In this document: positions 8,384 through 17,057 of the stretch, piece by piece
Position numbering within the stretch: the stretch's first letter is position 1
Layout of the letters: each line of letters begins with the position of its first letter
Origin: Hymenobacter edaphi
GTDB lineage: Bacteria; Bacteroidota; Bacteroidia; Cytophagales; Hymenobacteraceae
Reading direction: 5' to 3'
Assembly: GCF_003258365.1 (NCBI RefSeq)
Contig: NZ_QHKM01000015.1
Location: forward strand, 1 to 64,000
Length of the DNA stretch: 64,000 bases
Notes under the pieces: generated by a model
The model's input: only the letters and a program-made list of their open reading frames with translations
Told to the model about the DNA's origin: nothing
Databases searched by the model: none
Position numbers and translations under genes: made by a program

Positions 8384-9481
8384 ATGCAAGCTTACGCCGA
8401 CTACCTCATCATTGGCCACGGTCTCGCCGGCGCCACCCTGGCCCGCACCCTGCGCCAGCGCGGCCGCCGCGTGGTCGTGCTCGATGCCCCCCAGCCCGAC
8501 TCGGCCACCCGCGTGGCCGCCGGCCTTATCAACCCCGTGGCCGGCAAGCGTTTTGCCCTGGCCTGGCGCATCAACGATTTGCTGCCCGCCGCCCGGCAGT
8601 TTTACCAGCAGCTCGAAGCCGAATCGGGCCGGCGCCTGTACTTCGAAATGCCCATTCTGAAGCTGTTCAGCTCGGTGCGTGAGCAAAACGACGTGCTGGC
8701 CCGCTCGGCCGGCCACCCCTGGGGCGACTACGTGGCCGACCCCGCCCAGCCCCTGCCCGCCATACCCGGCCTCGAGCAACCCTTCGGCGGCCTGGAGCTG
8801 CGCCACGGCGGCTGGGTCGACACCGAATTGCTGCTCGACGTGCTGGCCGCCGACGCGCAGAAAAACGGGGAGCTGCGCGCCGAAACTTTTGTGCCGGAGC
8901 TACTTGTTGCCGAGGCATCCGGTGCCCGCTACGGCCCCGGCTTGCGCGTGGGGCGCGTGGTGTTCTGCGAAGGCGCCGCCGTCACCGCCAATCCGTGGTT
9001 CAGTTGGCTGCCGGTGACTCCCAACCAAGGCGAAGTGCTCGACGTGGAAGCCCCCGACCTGCCCACCGATTACGTGCTCAACCGCGGCGCCTACGTGGTG
9101 CCGCTCGGCCAGGGGCGCGTGCGCGTGGGTGCCACGTACCGCTGGCCTCCGTTCAGCCCCGAGCCCACGGCCGAGGCCCGCGAGGAACTCAGCCAGCGGC
9201 TGCGCGAGTTGACCACGGTGCCCTTCCGCATCACGGGTCAGCGGGCGGGCGTGCGGCCGGCCGTGCGCGACCGAAAACCCTTGTTGGGCACGCACCCGGC
9301 GCATCCGGCGCTGGCCGTGTTCAACGGGCTGGGCTCGAAAGGCGTGCTGCTGGCGCCCCGCCTGGCGGAGCTGCTGGCCGAGGCCCTGGAAACCGGTGCG
9401 GAACTATGGCCGGAAGTCAATATTATTCGTTATCAGGCGTTGTATCCGGTTACCTTGCCGCCGGCCGCGACGCCCGCCTGA
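8384..9481 (+). CDS. FAD-dependent oxidoreductase (DAO family)
   Basis: About 365 residues. The dinucleotide-binding motif GHGLAG is at residues 11-16 in a typical beta-alpha-beta start, followed by the acidic strand end 'VVVLDAPQP'. The DAO-type C-terminal FAD segment appears as 'GVRPAVRDRKPLLGTHP' and 'LAVFNGLGSKGVLLAPRLAELL'. I start it at the ATG at 8384; the frame extends 126 nt upstream but that part has no family similarity and overlaps the divergent promoter region. The substrate is unknown (amine or amino-acid type oxidation is the family norm). The next gene follows after 34 nt. Confidence 0.87.
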   Translation: MQAYADYLIIGHGLAGATLARTLRQRGRRVVVLDAPQPDSATRVAAGLINPVAGKRFALAWRINDLLPAARQFYQQLEAESGRRLYFEMPILKLFSSVREQNDVLARSAGHPWGDYVADPAQPLPAIPGLEQPFGGLELRHGGWVDTELLLDVLAADAQKNGELRAETFVPELLVAEASGARYGPGLRVGRVVFCEGAAVTANPWFSWLPVTPNQGEVLDVEAPDLPTDYVLNRGAYVVPLGQGRVRVGATYRWPPFSPEPTAEAREELSQRLRELTTVPFRITGQRAGVRPAVRDRKPLLGTHPAHPALAVFNGLGSKGVLLAPRLAELLAEALETGAELWPEVNIIRYQALYPVTLPPAATPA

Positions 9482-9515
9482 CCTTCTCTCTTCGACCTGC
9501 CTTTTTGCAGCCGTT

Positions 9516-12500
9516 ATGATGCACTTGTCCAATCTGACGCCCCGCCTGCGCTGGGGCATGCTGAGCCTGCCGGCCCTGGGGCTGGTGTTTCTGACCTCCA
9601 CGGAGGCAGTGCAGGCCCAGACGGCGCAGGAAAGCTTTGGCCGTACCCGCATCCAGTACAAGGATTTTGACTGGCAGCTGCTGAGCACGGCCAACTTCAA
9701 CGTGTACTACTACCAGGGCGGCGAAGCGGCGGCCCGGCGCGCGGCCGAGTACGCCGAGCAGGAGCTGCAGCGCATCACCTCGCTGATTGGGTACTACCCG
9801 TACTCGAAAACCACCGTGATGCTCTACAATTCGGTGGGCGACCTGCGCCAGAGCAACATCGGGCTGAACGACGACAAGTACCAGATGGGCGGCGAAACCT
9901 CGCTGCTGCGCATGACCAAGGTGCAGCTGGCCTTCCAGGGCCAGCAGACCCTGTTCAAGCGCGACCTGAGCTACCAGGTGACCAAGGTGCTGCTCAACGA
10001 CATGATGTACGGCGGCTCGCTCAAGGAGGTCATCCAGAGCAGCTACCTGCTGCAGCTGCCCGACTGGTTTGTGAGCGGGGCCTCGGCCTACGCCGCCGAG
10101 GGCTGGAGCGTGGAAATGGACGACTACATGCGCGACATGACGCAGAAGGTCGAAAAGGACAAGGCGTCGCAGTTTTTCCTGCGCAACCCCGAGCTGGCCG
10201 GCCAGAGCGTGTGGAACTACATTGCCGAGCGCTACGGCTACACCAGCATCCAGAACATTCTGAACCTGACGCGCATCACGCGCGACGTGGAAACGGGCAT
10301 CAGCTCCTCGCTGAACGTGCCCTACAAGCAGTTTCTGCGCGACTGGATGGGCTACTACCGGCAGCTGAACGCCCAGCCCGAAACGGCCTTCGTGCTGCCC
10401 GACGAGCAGCACCTGCTGCTGCGCCGCAACCGCCGCGGCAGCAGCTTCAACGAGCCCGTCATCAGCCCCGACGGGCAGCGCCTGGCCTTCACCACCACCG
10501 ACCGCGGCCGCTACCGCGTGTACGTGGCCAACGTGGACGGCTCGGGCAAGCACCTCGTATTTGCGGGCGGCTACAAGTCGCCCGACCAGGAAGTGGACCG
10601 CCGCCTGCCGGTGCTGACCTGGCGCAACAGCGCGCAGCTGGCCATTGCCGAAGAATCGCGCGGCAAGATGGTGCTGCGCCTGCGCTCGGCCGACAGCGGC
10701 CCGTTCGGGGCCGTGGTGCGGCTCAAGGAGTCGCTGCCGTTCGTCGGCGACCGGGGCAGCAGCGTGTTCAACCCCTACTCGCAGGTGCTGAGCATGGGTT
10801 ACTCGCCCGATGGCAAGGCCTTGGCTTTTAGCGGCGTGCGCAGCGGGCAGGCCGACCTGTACCTGCTGCGTGCCGGGGCCCGACAGCCCGAGCGCCTGAC
10901 CAACGACGTGTTCGACGACGTGCAGCCGGTATTCATGCCCGACGGGCAGTCCCTGGTGTTCAGCTCCAACCGCTGGCTGGATTCGGCCGGCACGGCCAAG
11001 GGCTCGTTCAAGGCCGTCGTCAACAACTACGACCTGTTCCGCTACCGCCTCGACGGCTCGCCCCAGCCGGTGGAGCAGCTGGTGGCCACCATCTCGAACG
11101 AAACCCGGCCGCGCGTCCTCTCGCAAAACGAAATCCTCTTCCTGAGCGAGGAAAGCGGCGTGCGCAGCGTGTACCGCTACGACCTGACCTCGCGACAGCG
11201 CAGCCCCGTCACCAGCTTCCTCAACAACGTCAAGAGCTTCGACTACAACGCAAAGTCCGGGGCGCTGGGCTTCGTGGCGGCCGACCGGGCCCGCGACTTC
11301 GTGTACGCGTACCCCAAATACGAACTGCCCCAGTACCTGACCCTGAGCAAAACGGCCCGCCAGGAAATCCTGGAGGACCGCTCGGCCGCCGCCGCGCGGC
11401 CCAAGCCCCGGCCGCAGGCGGCCCCGGCCCCCGGCGCGGGCACGACTGGCAACAACGCGGCGGGCGGCAACGTGGGCTCGGTGCAGCCGACGGTGCCCGC
11501 GCGCAAGGACCAGAACGTGAACGTGAGCGACTACCAGTTTGAGGAAGACGCCCCGCGGCCCCGGCCGCGCCGCGCCGCGCCCACGGTGGTGCAGAAGCCG
11601 GCCGCCGTCACGCCGGGCGTGACCGGCCCGATGCGCTACGACACGCGCTTCAGCCTCGACAACGTGGTGTCGACCATCTACAACGACCCGCTGCTGGGCT
11701 TCGGCTTTATCGGGCAGGCCACCATGTCGGACCTGATGGAGGACCACCGCATCCGCGCCGGCATCTTTGCCCTGACGGACCTGCGCACCAGCAGCATGTA
11801 CGCGGAGTATACCAACCTGAAGCACCGCTACGACTGGAGCATCGGCTTTCAGAAGCAGAGCTACTACGTGGCCAACGCCCTCTCGCCCAACGTGTACATG
11901 GGCCGCTACGAGATTACGCCGGGCGTTTCGTACCCGCTCTCGCCCAACATCAGCGTGCGCGGCAACCTGCGCTACGTCACCAGCACCTACTCCAACCTGG
12001 ACGACCTGGGCGCCACCGACCGGCGCGACCATTTCGTGGGCGGCAGTGGCGAGCTGGTGTTCGATAACTCCATTGCCACCGGCGTGAACATGCTGGAGGG
12101 CACCCGCATGAAGGTGGGGGTGATGAAGCTGGACGAGGTGAACACCGCCAAGGGCGACTTTGGCAAGATTTACGTGGATCTGCGCCACTACCAGAAGGTG
12201 CACCGGCAGATCATCTGGGCCAACCGCGCCAGCTACGGGCAGTTTTTCGGTAACTCGCCGAAGACGTTCCGCCTCGGCGGCATGGACAACTGGCTGAACG
12301 CGCGCACCGACGACAGCCGGCAGGTGGAGCCGCAAGTGGGCAACTCGCCGGCCGACTTCTTCTACCAGCAGTTCGTGACCAACCTGCGCGGCTTCAACTA
12401 CAACGCCCGCTCGGGCCCGAAGTACGTGCTGTTCAACTCCGAGCTGCGCATTCCCATCATCCAGTACTTCTCGCGCAAGCCCATTTACTCGGGCTTCTTC

Positions 12501-12782
12501 CGCAACCTGCAGCTGACGGCCTTCGGCGACGCGGGCACGGCCTACCGCGGGGCTAACCCGTTCAACTTCAACAACTCGGTGAACAGCCAGCTGTTTGGGG
12601 GCAACGGCAACGCCTTCTCCGGTACGGTAACTAACTTTCAGAACCCCTTCCTGATCGGCTACGGGGCGGGCATGCGCACCACCATGCTGGGCTTCTACAC
12701 CAAGCTGGACGTGGCCTGGGCCCGCGAAGACGGCAAGGAGAAAGGGCCGAAGTTCTACCTCTCGCTCGGCTACGATTTCTAG
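9516..12782 (+). CDS. Large outer-membrane protein: gluzincin-like domain, PD40 propeller and beta-barrel
   Basis: About 1088 residues with a signal peptide ending near AVQAQ; the start is chosen at MMHLSNL. Residues about 30-290 resemble a peptidase_MA/gluzincin-like domain ('NFNVYYYQGGEAAARRAAEY', 'LPDWFVSGASAYAAEGW'), but the position of the HExxH zinc motif reads 'SYQVTKVLL', so it should be inactive. Residues about 300-620 contain TolB/PD40 propeller repeats ('ISPDGQRLAFT', 'YSPDGKALAFSG', 'FMPDGQSLVFSSNR'). A Pro/Ala-rich linker (about 625-710) leads to a C-terminal barrel-like region with BamA-like strands, ending in the aromatic F expected of an outer membrane beta-signal. Often annotated as a TolB-like translocation protein; its actual role is unknown. 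Confidence 0.85.
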   Translation: MMHLSNLTPRLRWGMLSLPALGLVFLTSTEAVQAQTAQESFGRTRIQYKDFDWQLLSTANFNVYYYQGGEAAARRAAEYAEQELQRITSLIGYYPYSKTTVMLYNSVGDLRQSNIGLNDDKYQMGGETSLLRMTKVQLAFQGQQTLFKRDLSYQVTKVLLNDMMYGGSLKEVIQSSYLLQLPDWFVSGASAYAAEGWSVEMDDYMRDMTQKVEKDKASQFFLRNPELAGQSVWNYIAERYGYTSIQNILNLTRITRDVETGISSSLNVPYKQFLRDWMGYYRQLNAQPETAFVLPDEQHLLLRRNRRGSSFNEPVISPDGQRLAFTTTDRGRYRVYVANVDGSGKHLVFAGGYKSPDQEVDRRLPVLTWRNSAQLAIAEESRGKMVLRLRSADSGPFGAVVRLKESLPFVGDRGSSVFNPYSQVLSMGYSPDGKALAFSGVRSGQADLYLLRAGARQPERLTNDVFDDVQPVFMPDGQSLVFSSNRWLDSAGTAKGSFKAVVNNYDLFRYRLDGSPQPVEQLVATISNETRPRVLSQNEILFLSEESGVRSVYRYDLTSRQRSPVTSFLNNVKSFDYNAKSGALGFVAADRARDFVYAYPKYELPQYLTLSKTARQEILEDRSAAAARPKPRPQAAPAPGAGTTGNNAAGGNVGSVQPTVPARKDQNVNVSDYQFEEDAPRPRPRRAAPTVVQKPAAVTPGVTGPMRYDTRFSLDNVVSTIYNDPLLGFGFIGQATMSDLMEDHRIRAGIFALTDLRTSSMYAEYTNLKHRYDWSIGFQKQSYYVANALSPNVYMGRYEITPGVSYPLSPNISVRGNLRYVTSTYSNLDDLGATDRRDHFVGGSGELVFDNSIATGVNMLEGTRMKVGVMKLDEVNTAKGDFGKIYVDLRHYQKVHRQIIWANRASYGQFFGNSPKTFRLGGMDNWLNARTDDSRQVEPQVGNSPADFFYQQFVTNLRGFNYNARSGPKYVLFNSELRIPIIQYFSRKPIYSGFFRNLQLTAFGDAGTAYRGANPFNFNNSVNSQLFGGNGNAFSGTVTNFQNPFLIGYGAGMRTTMLGFYTKLDVAWAREDGKEKGPKFYLSLGYDF

Positions 12783-12843
12783 AAGCCGGACTGCTGACGG
12801 ATAGCAACAACGCCGTCTGACGGGCCTCTTCAACCTAGATGCA

Positions 12844-12878
12844 CCGGCCCCGGGAGCTTCGGCTGCCGGGGCCGGCGG
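12844..12878 (+). terminator. Hairpin after the propeller/barrel gene
   Basis: A perfect 10-bp GC-rich stem (12844-12853 with 12866-12875) and a 12-nt loop, followed only by a short TTT. It is a plausible but not strong terminator, 61 nt after the stop codon. Confidence 0.5.
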
Positions 12879-12964
12879 CGTTTGGGGCCGGAAAAATCGG
12901 GGCAACCTGCGGGGCACCGGGCGGTTGTGTTTCTTTGTAGCTCACCCAACACACCTCCCTTGCT

Positions 12965-14509
12965 ATGAAACGACTCCTACTGTGCGCCCTGGCGCTGCTG
13001 CTGACCGTGGCGGCGCAGGCCCAATTTCAGACCGCCGGCACCGGCCGCCGCTACACCCTGGCCCAGTTGAGCACAGCCGCCGGCGCGGGCTACCTGGCCC
13101 AGTCGGGCACCGAGTGGCGCCTGAACGACACCATCCGGCTGGCCGCCACCGACACGCTGAGCATCACCACCAACGAAACCATCCGGGCGGCGGCGCTGGC
13201 CCTGGTGTACGTCGACGGGACGCTGCTCATCACCCCGCCCGACTCGGTGAAGTTCACGGCCCAGAACACGGCAGCGCCCTGGCACGGCTTCTCGTTTTCG
13301 AACACCAGCAGCAACTCGCGCCTGCGCCGCACGGTGGTGGAGTACTGCGCCGGGCTGCGCACCATCGGCTCCAACCTGCAGCTGATCGACTGCACCATCC
13401 GGCGCAACGTGGCCACGCTCAACGGCCGGCTCATCGGCAGCGGGGCGCTGAGCCTGTCGGGCAACCGGGCGCTGGTGCAGGGCTGCCGCTTCGAGCGCAA
13501 CGCCCGCTCGGGCATCATCTCGCCGGCCAACGGCGGGGCCTCGCCCATCATCCGCGACTGTCGTTTTCTGGCCAACAACGCCGACAACGGCAACTATCCG
13601 CAGATCAACCTGGGCCCGGGCATTCCCACCGATACCATTTTCATTGAGCGCTGCCTGGTGGTGGGCGGCGGCACGGCTACCAACATGGGCGGCGGCATCA
13701 GCCTCTCCAACCTGCTGGGCGGCAGCAGCGTGAGCAAAGCGGTAATCCGGCGCAACGTCATCCGCAACAACCGCTACGGCGTGGGCATCACGGCCACCAG
13801 CTACGCGGTCTACATCACCCAGAACCTCGTCGAGAACAACAACACCAATCCCAACGCCCTGACCGGCGGCAGCGGGCTGAACTTCACCGGCACCCAGTCG
13901 CAGACCGGGGTGGTATCGCGCAACATCATCCGCGGCAACCTCTGGGGCGTGACGATTCTGCGCTCGGGCACCGGCGCGGGCGTCACGGGCGGGCCGCGCA
14001 TCAGCCTCGGCAACCTGGCCAGCGCCGATACCACCAACCGCGGCTTCAACGTGATTCTGGGCAACGGCAACGGCGGCACGGTGGCCGACCTCTACAACAA
14101 CAACGTGACCACCGACACCATCCGGGCCGAAAACAACTGGTGGGGCACGGCCTCGGTGGCCGATATCGAAGCCCACATCACGCACAAAACCGACGACAAC
14201 ACCCTGGGCTTCGTCGATTACCTGCCCTTCCGCGTGAGCGGTCCGCTGGCCGTGCGCATGGCCCGGCCGCTGGCGCTGGAAGTGTACCCCAACCCCGCCC
14301 GCGCCGCCGTGACGCTGCAGGCGCCGGCCGCCGGCCGGGTGCAGGTGTCGCTGCTCGATGCAGCCGGCCGCGTGGTGCAGCAGCGCACCCTCACGGCCAC
14401 CGCCGACGGCCGGGCGGCCCTGCCGCTGACGGGGCTGAAGACCGGGCTGTACCTGTACCGGGCCGAGCAGGGCGGGCGCACCGCCACCGGGCGGCTGCTG
14501 GTAGAGTAA
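12965..14509 (+). CDS. Secreted parallel beta-helix protein with T9SS type A sorting domain
   Basis: A 514-residue protein with a Sec signal peptide (MKRLLLCALALLLTVAAQAQ) and a long right-handed beta-helix region (about residues 100-400), seen as repeated short strands such as 'VIRRNVIRNNRYGVGI', 'YITQNLVENNN' and 'VVSRNIIRGNLWGVTI'. The last about 75 residues form a T9SS type A C-terminal domain ('LEVYPNPARAAVTL', 'TGLYLYRAEQGGRTATGRLLVE'). Cell-surface or secreted cargo of the T9SS; parallel beta-helices often bind or degrade polysaccharides, but no catalytic motif is recognised. It is closed by the terminator at 14646. Confidence 0.88.
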   Translation: MKRLLLCALALLLTVAAQAQFQTAGTGRRYTLAQLSTAAGAGYLAQSGTEWRLNDTIRLAATDTLSITTNETIRAAALALVYVDGTLLITPPDSVKFTAQNTAAPWHGFSFSNTSSNSRLRRTVVEYCAGLRTIGSNLQLIDCTIRRNVATLNGRLIGSGALSLSGNRALVQGCRFERNARSGIISPANGGASPIIRDCRFLANNADNGNYPQINLGPGIPTDTIFIERCLVVGGGTATNMGGGISLSNLLGGSSVSKAVIRRNVIRNNRYGVGITATSYAVYITQNLVENNNTNPNALTGGSGLNFTGTQSQTGVVSRNIIRGNLWGVTILRSGTGAGVTGGPRISLGNLASADTTNRGFNVILGNGNGGTVADLYNNNVTTDTIRAENNWWGTASVADIEAHITHKTDDNTLGFVDYLPFRVSGPLAVRMARPLALEVYPNPARAAVTLQAPAAGRVQVSLLDAAGRVVQQRTLTATADGRAALPLTGLKTGLYLYRAEQGGRTATGRLLVE

Positions 14510-14645
14510 CGCCACGGGGAGCCCGGTAACGACGAGGAAACTGCTGTGCCATGAAAAACCGGGCACTGATGCCAGCGCCGTTCTGCCAAAACCGGGCAAA
14601 TGTCCGGTGCATGGCCCCTTGAGTGTCAGGACCTAACATCATTGA

Positions 14646-14685
14646 GCGAGCCGACCTCTGTTGAGGTCGGCTCGCGGCTCTTTTA
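14646..14685 (+). terminator. Rho-independent terminator
   Basis: A perfect 13-bp stem (14646-14658 with 14663-14675), 4-nt loop TGTT, then CTCTTTT. It terminates the beta-helix gene and separates it from the ccm operon. Confidence 0.8.
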
Positions 14686-14741
14686 GCGTGCTCAGTATCA
14701 CATATTCAAGCGGCACCACCCCCTTTCCGCGAGTTGGGTTG

Positions 14742-14749
14742 TATCTTTG
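14742..14749 (+). promoter_or_regulatory. Promoter -7 box TATCTTTG upstream of ccmB
   Basis: Perfect match to the Bacteroidota housekeeping -7 consensus TAnnTTTG. It lies 26 nt before the GTG start of ccmB, which argues against the in-frame TTG at 14734 being the start because that would be upstream of the transcript. No clear -33 TTG is seen at the usual spacing. Confidence 0.65.
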
Positions 14750-14775
14750 CCGTCCCGCAAACCACCCGACTGCCC

Positions 14776-15438
14776 GTGCAGCTGCTCCGCGAGATTTGGT
14801 ATCTGATGCAGAAGGACTTCCGCCTGGAATGGCGGCAGCGCGCCGCCCTCAACGGCATGCTGCTCTACGTGGGCAGCACGGTGTACGTGTGCTACCTGAG
14901 CTTCGTGCGCGGGGGGCAGCTGCCAGCCCCGGCCTGGAACGCGCTGCTGTGGGTGATTCTGCTGTTTGCCGCCATCAACGCGGTGGGCAAGAGTTTCCTG
15001 CAGGAAAGCCGGGGGCGCTTGCTCTACTACTACACGCTGGTGCGGCCCGAGGCCATGATCCTGGCCAAAATTGCCTACAACGTGCTGCTGCTGCTGGGCC
15101 TGAGCTTGCTGGCTTTCGGGGCCTACGCGGTGGTGCTCGGCAACCCGGTGCAGGACGTGCCCCGCTTTGTGCTGGTGGTGGCTTTGGGCGCCGTGGGCTT
15201 TGCCACCGCCCTCACGCTGATTTCGGGCATTGCCGCCAAGGCCGCCAACAGCAACACGCTGATGCCGATTCTGGGCTTTCCGGTGGTCATTCCCATTCTG
15301 CTCCAACTCATCAAAGCCGCCAAGAACGCCCTCGACGGCCTCGATGCCTCGCCGCAGCCGCTCTACATGCTCGGCGGCCTGAGTTTGCTGGTCGTGGCCG
15401 TGTCGTACCTGCTGTACCCGTTTTTGTGGCGAACCTGA
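14776..15438 (+). CDS. ccmB: Heme exporter protein CcmB
   Basis: A 220-residue integral membrane subunit of the CcmAB ABC transporter of cytochrome c maturation system I, which releases holo-CcmE from CcmC. The N-terminus LLREIWYLMQKDFRLEWRQR is the family signature and is followed by about six hydrophobic helices. I choose the GTG start at 14776 from this signature and the -7 box just upstream. First gene of the ccmB-ccmC-ccmD-like-ccmE-ccmF cluster. The ATPase CcmA is not encoded beside it. Confidence 0.93.
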   Translation: MQLLREIWYLMQKDFRLEWRQRAALNGMLLYVGSTVYVCYLSFVRGGQLPAPAWNALLWVILLFAAINAVGKSFLQESRGRLLYYYTLVRPEAMILAKIAYNVLLLLGLSLLAFGAYAVVLGNPVQDVPRFVLVVALGAVGFATALTLISGIAAKAANSNTLMPILGFPVVIPILLQLIKAAKNALDGLDASPQPLYMLGGLSLLVVAVSYLLYPFLWRT

Positions 15439-15443
15439 TCTGA

Positions 15444-15537
15444 TAGGAGTTAGGAGTCAGAAGCTAGGAGCTAGGATGAATGTTGTTCTGCTGCCGCTTT
15501 TCGCTCCTGGCTTCTAGCTCCTAACTTCTAACTCCTC
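15444..15537. repeat. Intergenic inverted repeat with heptad-array arms (ccmB/ccmC)
   Basis: Left arm 15444-15478 is five 7-bp units (TAGGAGT, TAGGAGT, CAGAAGC, TAGGAGC, TAGGATG). Right arm 15503-15537 is five units of the complementary type (GCTCCTG, GCTTCTA, GCTCCTA, ACTTCTA, ACTCCTC). The arms pair with mainly transition mismatches around a 24-nt loop. The element begins 5 nt after the ccmB stop and ends 2 nt before the ccmC ATG. Confidence 0.85.
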
Positions 15538-15539
15538 CA

Positions 15540-16211
15540 ATGAAAAACGCCTGGTGGAAAGTGTTGACGGTGGTGCTTTTGCTCTACACCGTGGTGATGG
15601 GCCTGCTGGGCCACGCGCCGCGGCTGGCCATCCTCAACGAAACCATCCGTAACCTGTACTTCCACGTGCCGATGTGGTTCGGCATGACCATCATCCTGTT
15701 TGCCTCGGTGGTGTACTCGGTGCGCTACCTGCGCAAGCCCTCCGACCGCCTCGACGTGCTGGCCCATCATACGGCCGTGACCGGTATCGTAATGGCCGTG
15801 CTCGGGCTGGCCACGGGCAGCATCTGGGCGCGCTACACCTGGGGCACCTGGTGGACGTCTGACCCGCGCCTGAACGGGGCCGCCGTGGCCGTGATGATCT
15901 ACGGCGCCTACCTGGTGCTGCGCTCCTCCATCACCGACGAGCAGCAGCGGGCCCGCATATCGGCCGTCTACAACATTTTCGCCTTCTGCGCCGCCATTCC
16001 GCTGCTGTTCATCCTGCCCCGCCTCACCGACTCGCTGCACCCCGGTGCCGGCGGCAACCCGGGCTTCAACAAGTACGACCTCGACAACAACATGCGCCTG
16101 GTGTTTTACCCGGCCATCATTGCCTGGACGCTGCTCGGCGTCTGGATTACCAACGTGTCGGTGCGCCTGGCCCTCGTCAAACACAAGCTGTATGAAAAAC
16201 AACTGGCTTAA
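15540..16211 (+). CDS. ccmC: Heme lyase/exporter component CcmC
   Basis: A 223-residue polytopic membrane protein that loads heme onto CcmE. The Trp-rich heme-handling (WWD) signature is visible as 'RYTWGTWWTSDPRL', with conserved His residues on the flanking periplasmic loops ('YFHVPMWFGM', and 'DSLHPGAG' near residue 165). It lies downstream of ccmB across the heptad palindrome, and its 3' end overlaps the ccmD-like gene by 20 nt, indicating translational coupling. Confidence 0.94.
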   Translation: MKNAWWKVLTVVLLLYTVVMGLLGHAPRLAILNETIRNLYFHVPMWFGMTIILFASVVYSVRYLRKPSDRLDVLAHHTAVTGIVMAVLGLATGSIWARYTWGTWWTSDPRLNGAAVAVMIYGAYLVLRSSITDEQQRARISAVYNIFAFCAAIPLLFILPRLTDSLHPGAGGNPGFNKYDLDNNMRLVFYPAIIAWTLLGVWITNVSVRLALVKHKLYEKQLA

Positions 16212-16440
16212 CCCGTTCTCGCGCCGCGCCCTGCTGGCGCTGGCCGCCGTGCTGCTGCCGCTGTCGGTAGTGCTGGCCCAAACGCCCGAAGCCGGCCCCG
16301 AAATGGCCGATCAGCTGCGCCAGGACGGCAAGATCTACGTGGTGGTGGCCGTCATCGTGGTCATCGTGGTGGGGCTGCTGGCCTACCTGGTCAGCATCGA
16401 CCGGAAGGTGAGCCGCCTGGAGCGGGAGCTGCGCGACTAG
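16192..16440 (+). CDS. CcmD-like small membrane protein
   Basis: An 82-residue protein starting at the ATG inside the last codons of ccmC (20-nt overlap). An N-terminal hydrophobic segment (LLALAAVLLPLSVVLAQ) looks like a signal anchor or cleavable signal peptide. A second hydrophobic helix (VVVAVIVVIVVGLLAYLV) is followed by a charged coiled tail (DRKVSRLERELRD). Size, topology and position between ccmC and ccmE match the CcmD family, which stabilises the CcmABC-CcmE complex. Sequence conservation in CcmD is weak, so the call rests mainly on context. Confidence 0.72.
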   Translation: MKNNWLNPFSRRALLALAAVLLPLSVVLAQTPEAGPEMADQLRQDGKIYVVVAVIVVIVVGLLAYLVSIDRKVSRLERELRD

Positions 16441-16449
16441 CTCCCAGGG

Positions 16450-16542
16450 GGTGAAATTGGGCGGCGGTGAATCAGCGCGTAGCCCGGCGGGCTCACCTGA
16501 TTGGCGTCATGGTTTCCCAAGTTCACCTTTCCCAACTTCACC
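16450..16542. repeat. Intergenic inverted repeat with 15-bp (7+8) unit (ccmD-like/ccmE)
   Basis: Right arm 16513-16542 is two tandem 15-mers differing at one base (TTTCCCAAGTTCACC, TTTCCCAACTTCACC). Left arm 16450-16472 carries the complementary pattern GGTGAA-n-TTGGG-n-GGTGAA. It is the same architecture as the other gap palindromes, but it ends 89 nt before ccmE and is the least regular one. Confidence 0.7.
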
Positions 16543-16631
16543 TGTGAATTTTTCCGCCCCTCGGGGTTGTTTCAACGGGCTGGCTGCTGCGTAGCCGGTC
16601 CAATTCCGCTGCTGCTGTAGTCTTAAGCACC

Positions 16632-17057
16632 ATGAAAAAAACTCACTTGCTGGCCCTCGTGGTCATTGCCATTGCCATCAGCATCGTCATGGCCACCGCC
16701 GGCGACGCGTCGGTGTACGTCTCGTTTACGGAAGCCAAGGAACTGGCCGCCGACGGCGACCTGCGCAAGGTGCACGTGGTGGGCCGCCTGCCCCACGACG
16801 CGCAGAAGAACATCGTCGGGATGCAGTACAACCCGACGCTGGACCCGAATTACTTCGCCTTCACGCTGGTGGATACCAACCACGTGCAGCAGCAGGTGGT
16901 GTACTACAACCCCAAGCCGCAGGACTTCGACAAGTCGGAGCAGGTGGTCATCACCGGCAACATGCGCAACGACATCTTCGTGGCCGACAAAATCCTGCTG
17001 AAGTGCCCGTCGAAGTACGTGGAGAAGGAAGTGAAAGGGGCTACCGCTTCGCGGTAA
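16632..17057 (+). CDS. ccmE: Cytochrome c maturation heme chaperone CcmE, CXXXY variant
   Basis: A 141-residue periplasmic heme chaperone with an N-terminal membrane anchor (about residues 5-23) and an OB-fold beta-barrel. In typical CcmE the heme is bound covalently by His in an HxxxY motif; here the corresponding segment 'LLKCPSKY' gives Cys125 and Tyr129, a CXXXY motif, and there is no His after residue 84. CXXXY CcmE proteins are known from archaea and some sulfate reducers as a variant system I. It lies between the ccmD-like gene and ccmF with the same orientation. Confidence 0.92.
   Translation: MKKTHLLALVVIAIAISIVMATAGDASVYVSFTEAKELAADGDLRKVHVVGRLPHDAQKNIVGMQYNPTLDPNYFAFTLVDTNHVQQQVVYYNPKPQDFDKSEQVVITGNMRNDIFVADKILLKCPSKYVEKEVKGATASR

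Noticed and set aside
9450-12917. 1155-codon minus-strand open frame opposite the propeller/barrel gene
   Set aside because: Same effect; no domain recognisable, while the plus strand has signal peptide, PD40 repeats and barrel.
15444-15537. Ordinary rho-independent terminator between ccmB and ccmC
   Set aside because: No U-run, long loop, arms built of heptads, and the downstream gene belongs to the same operon.
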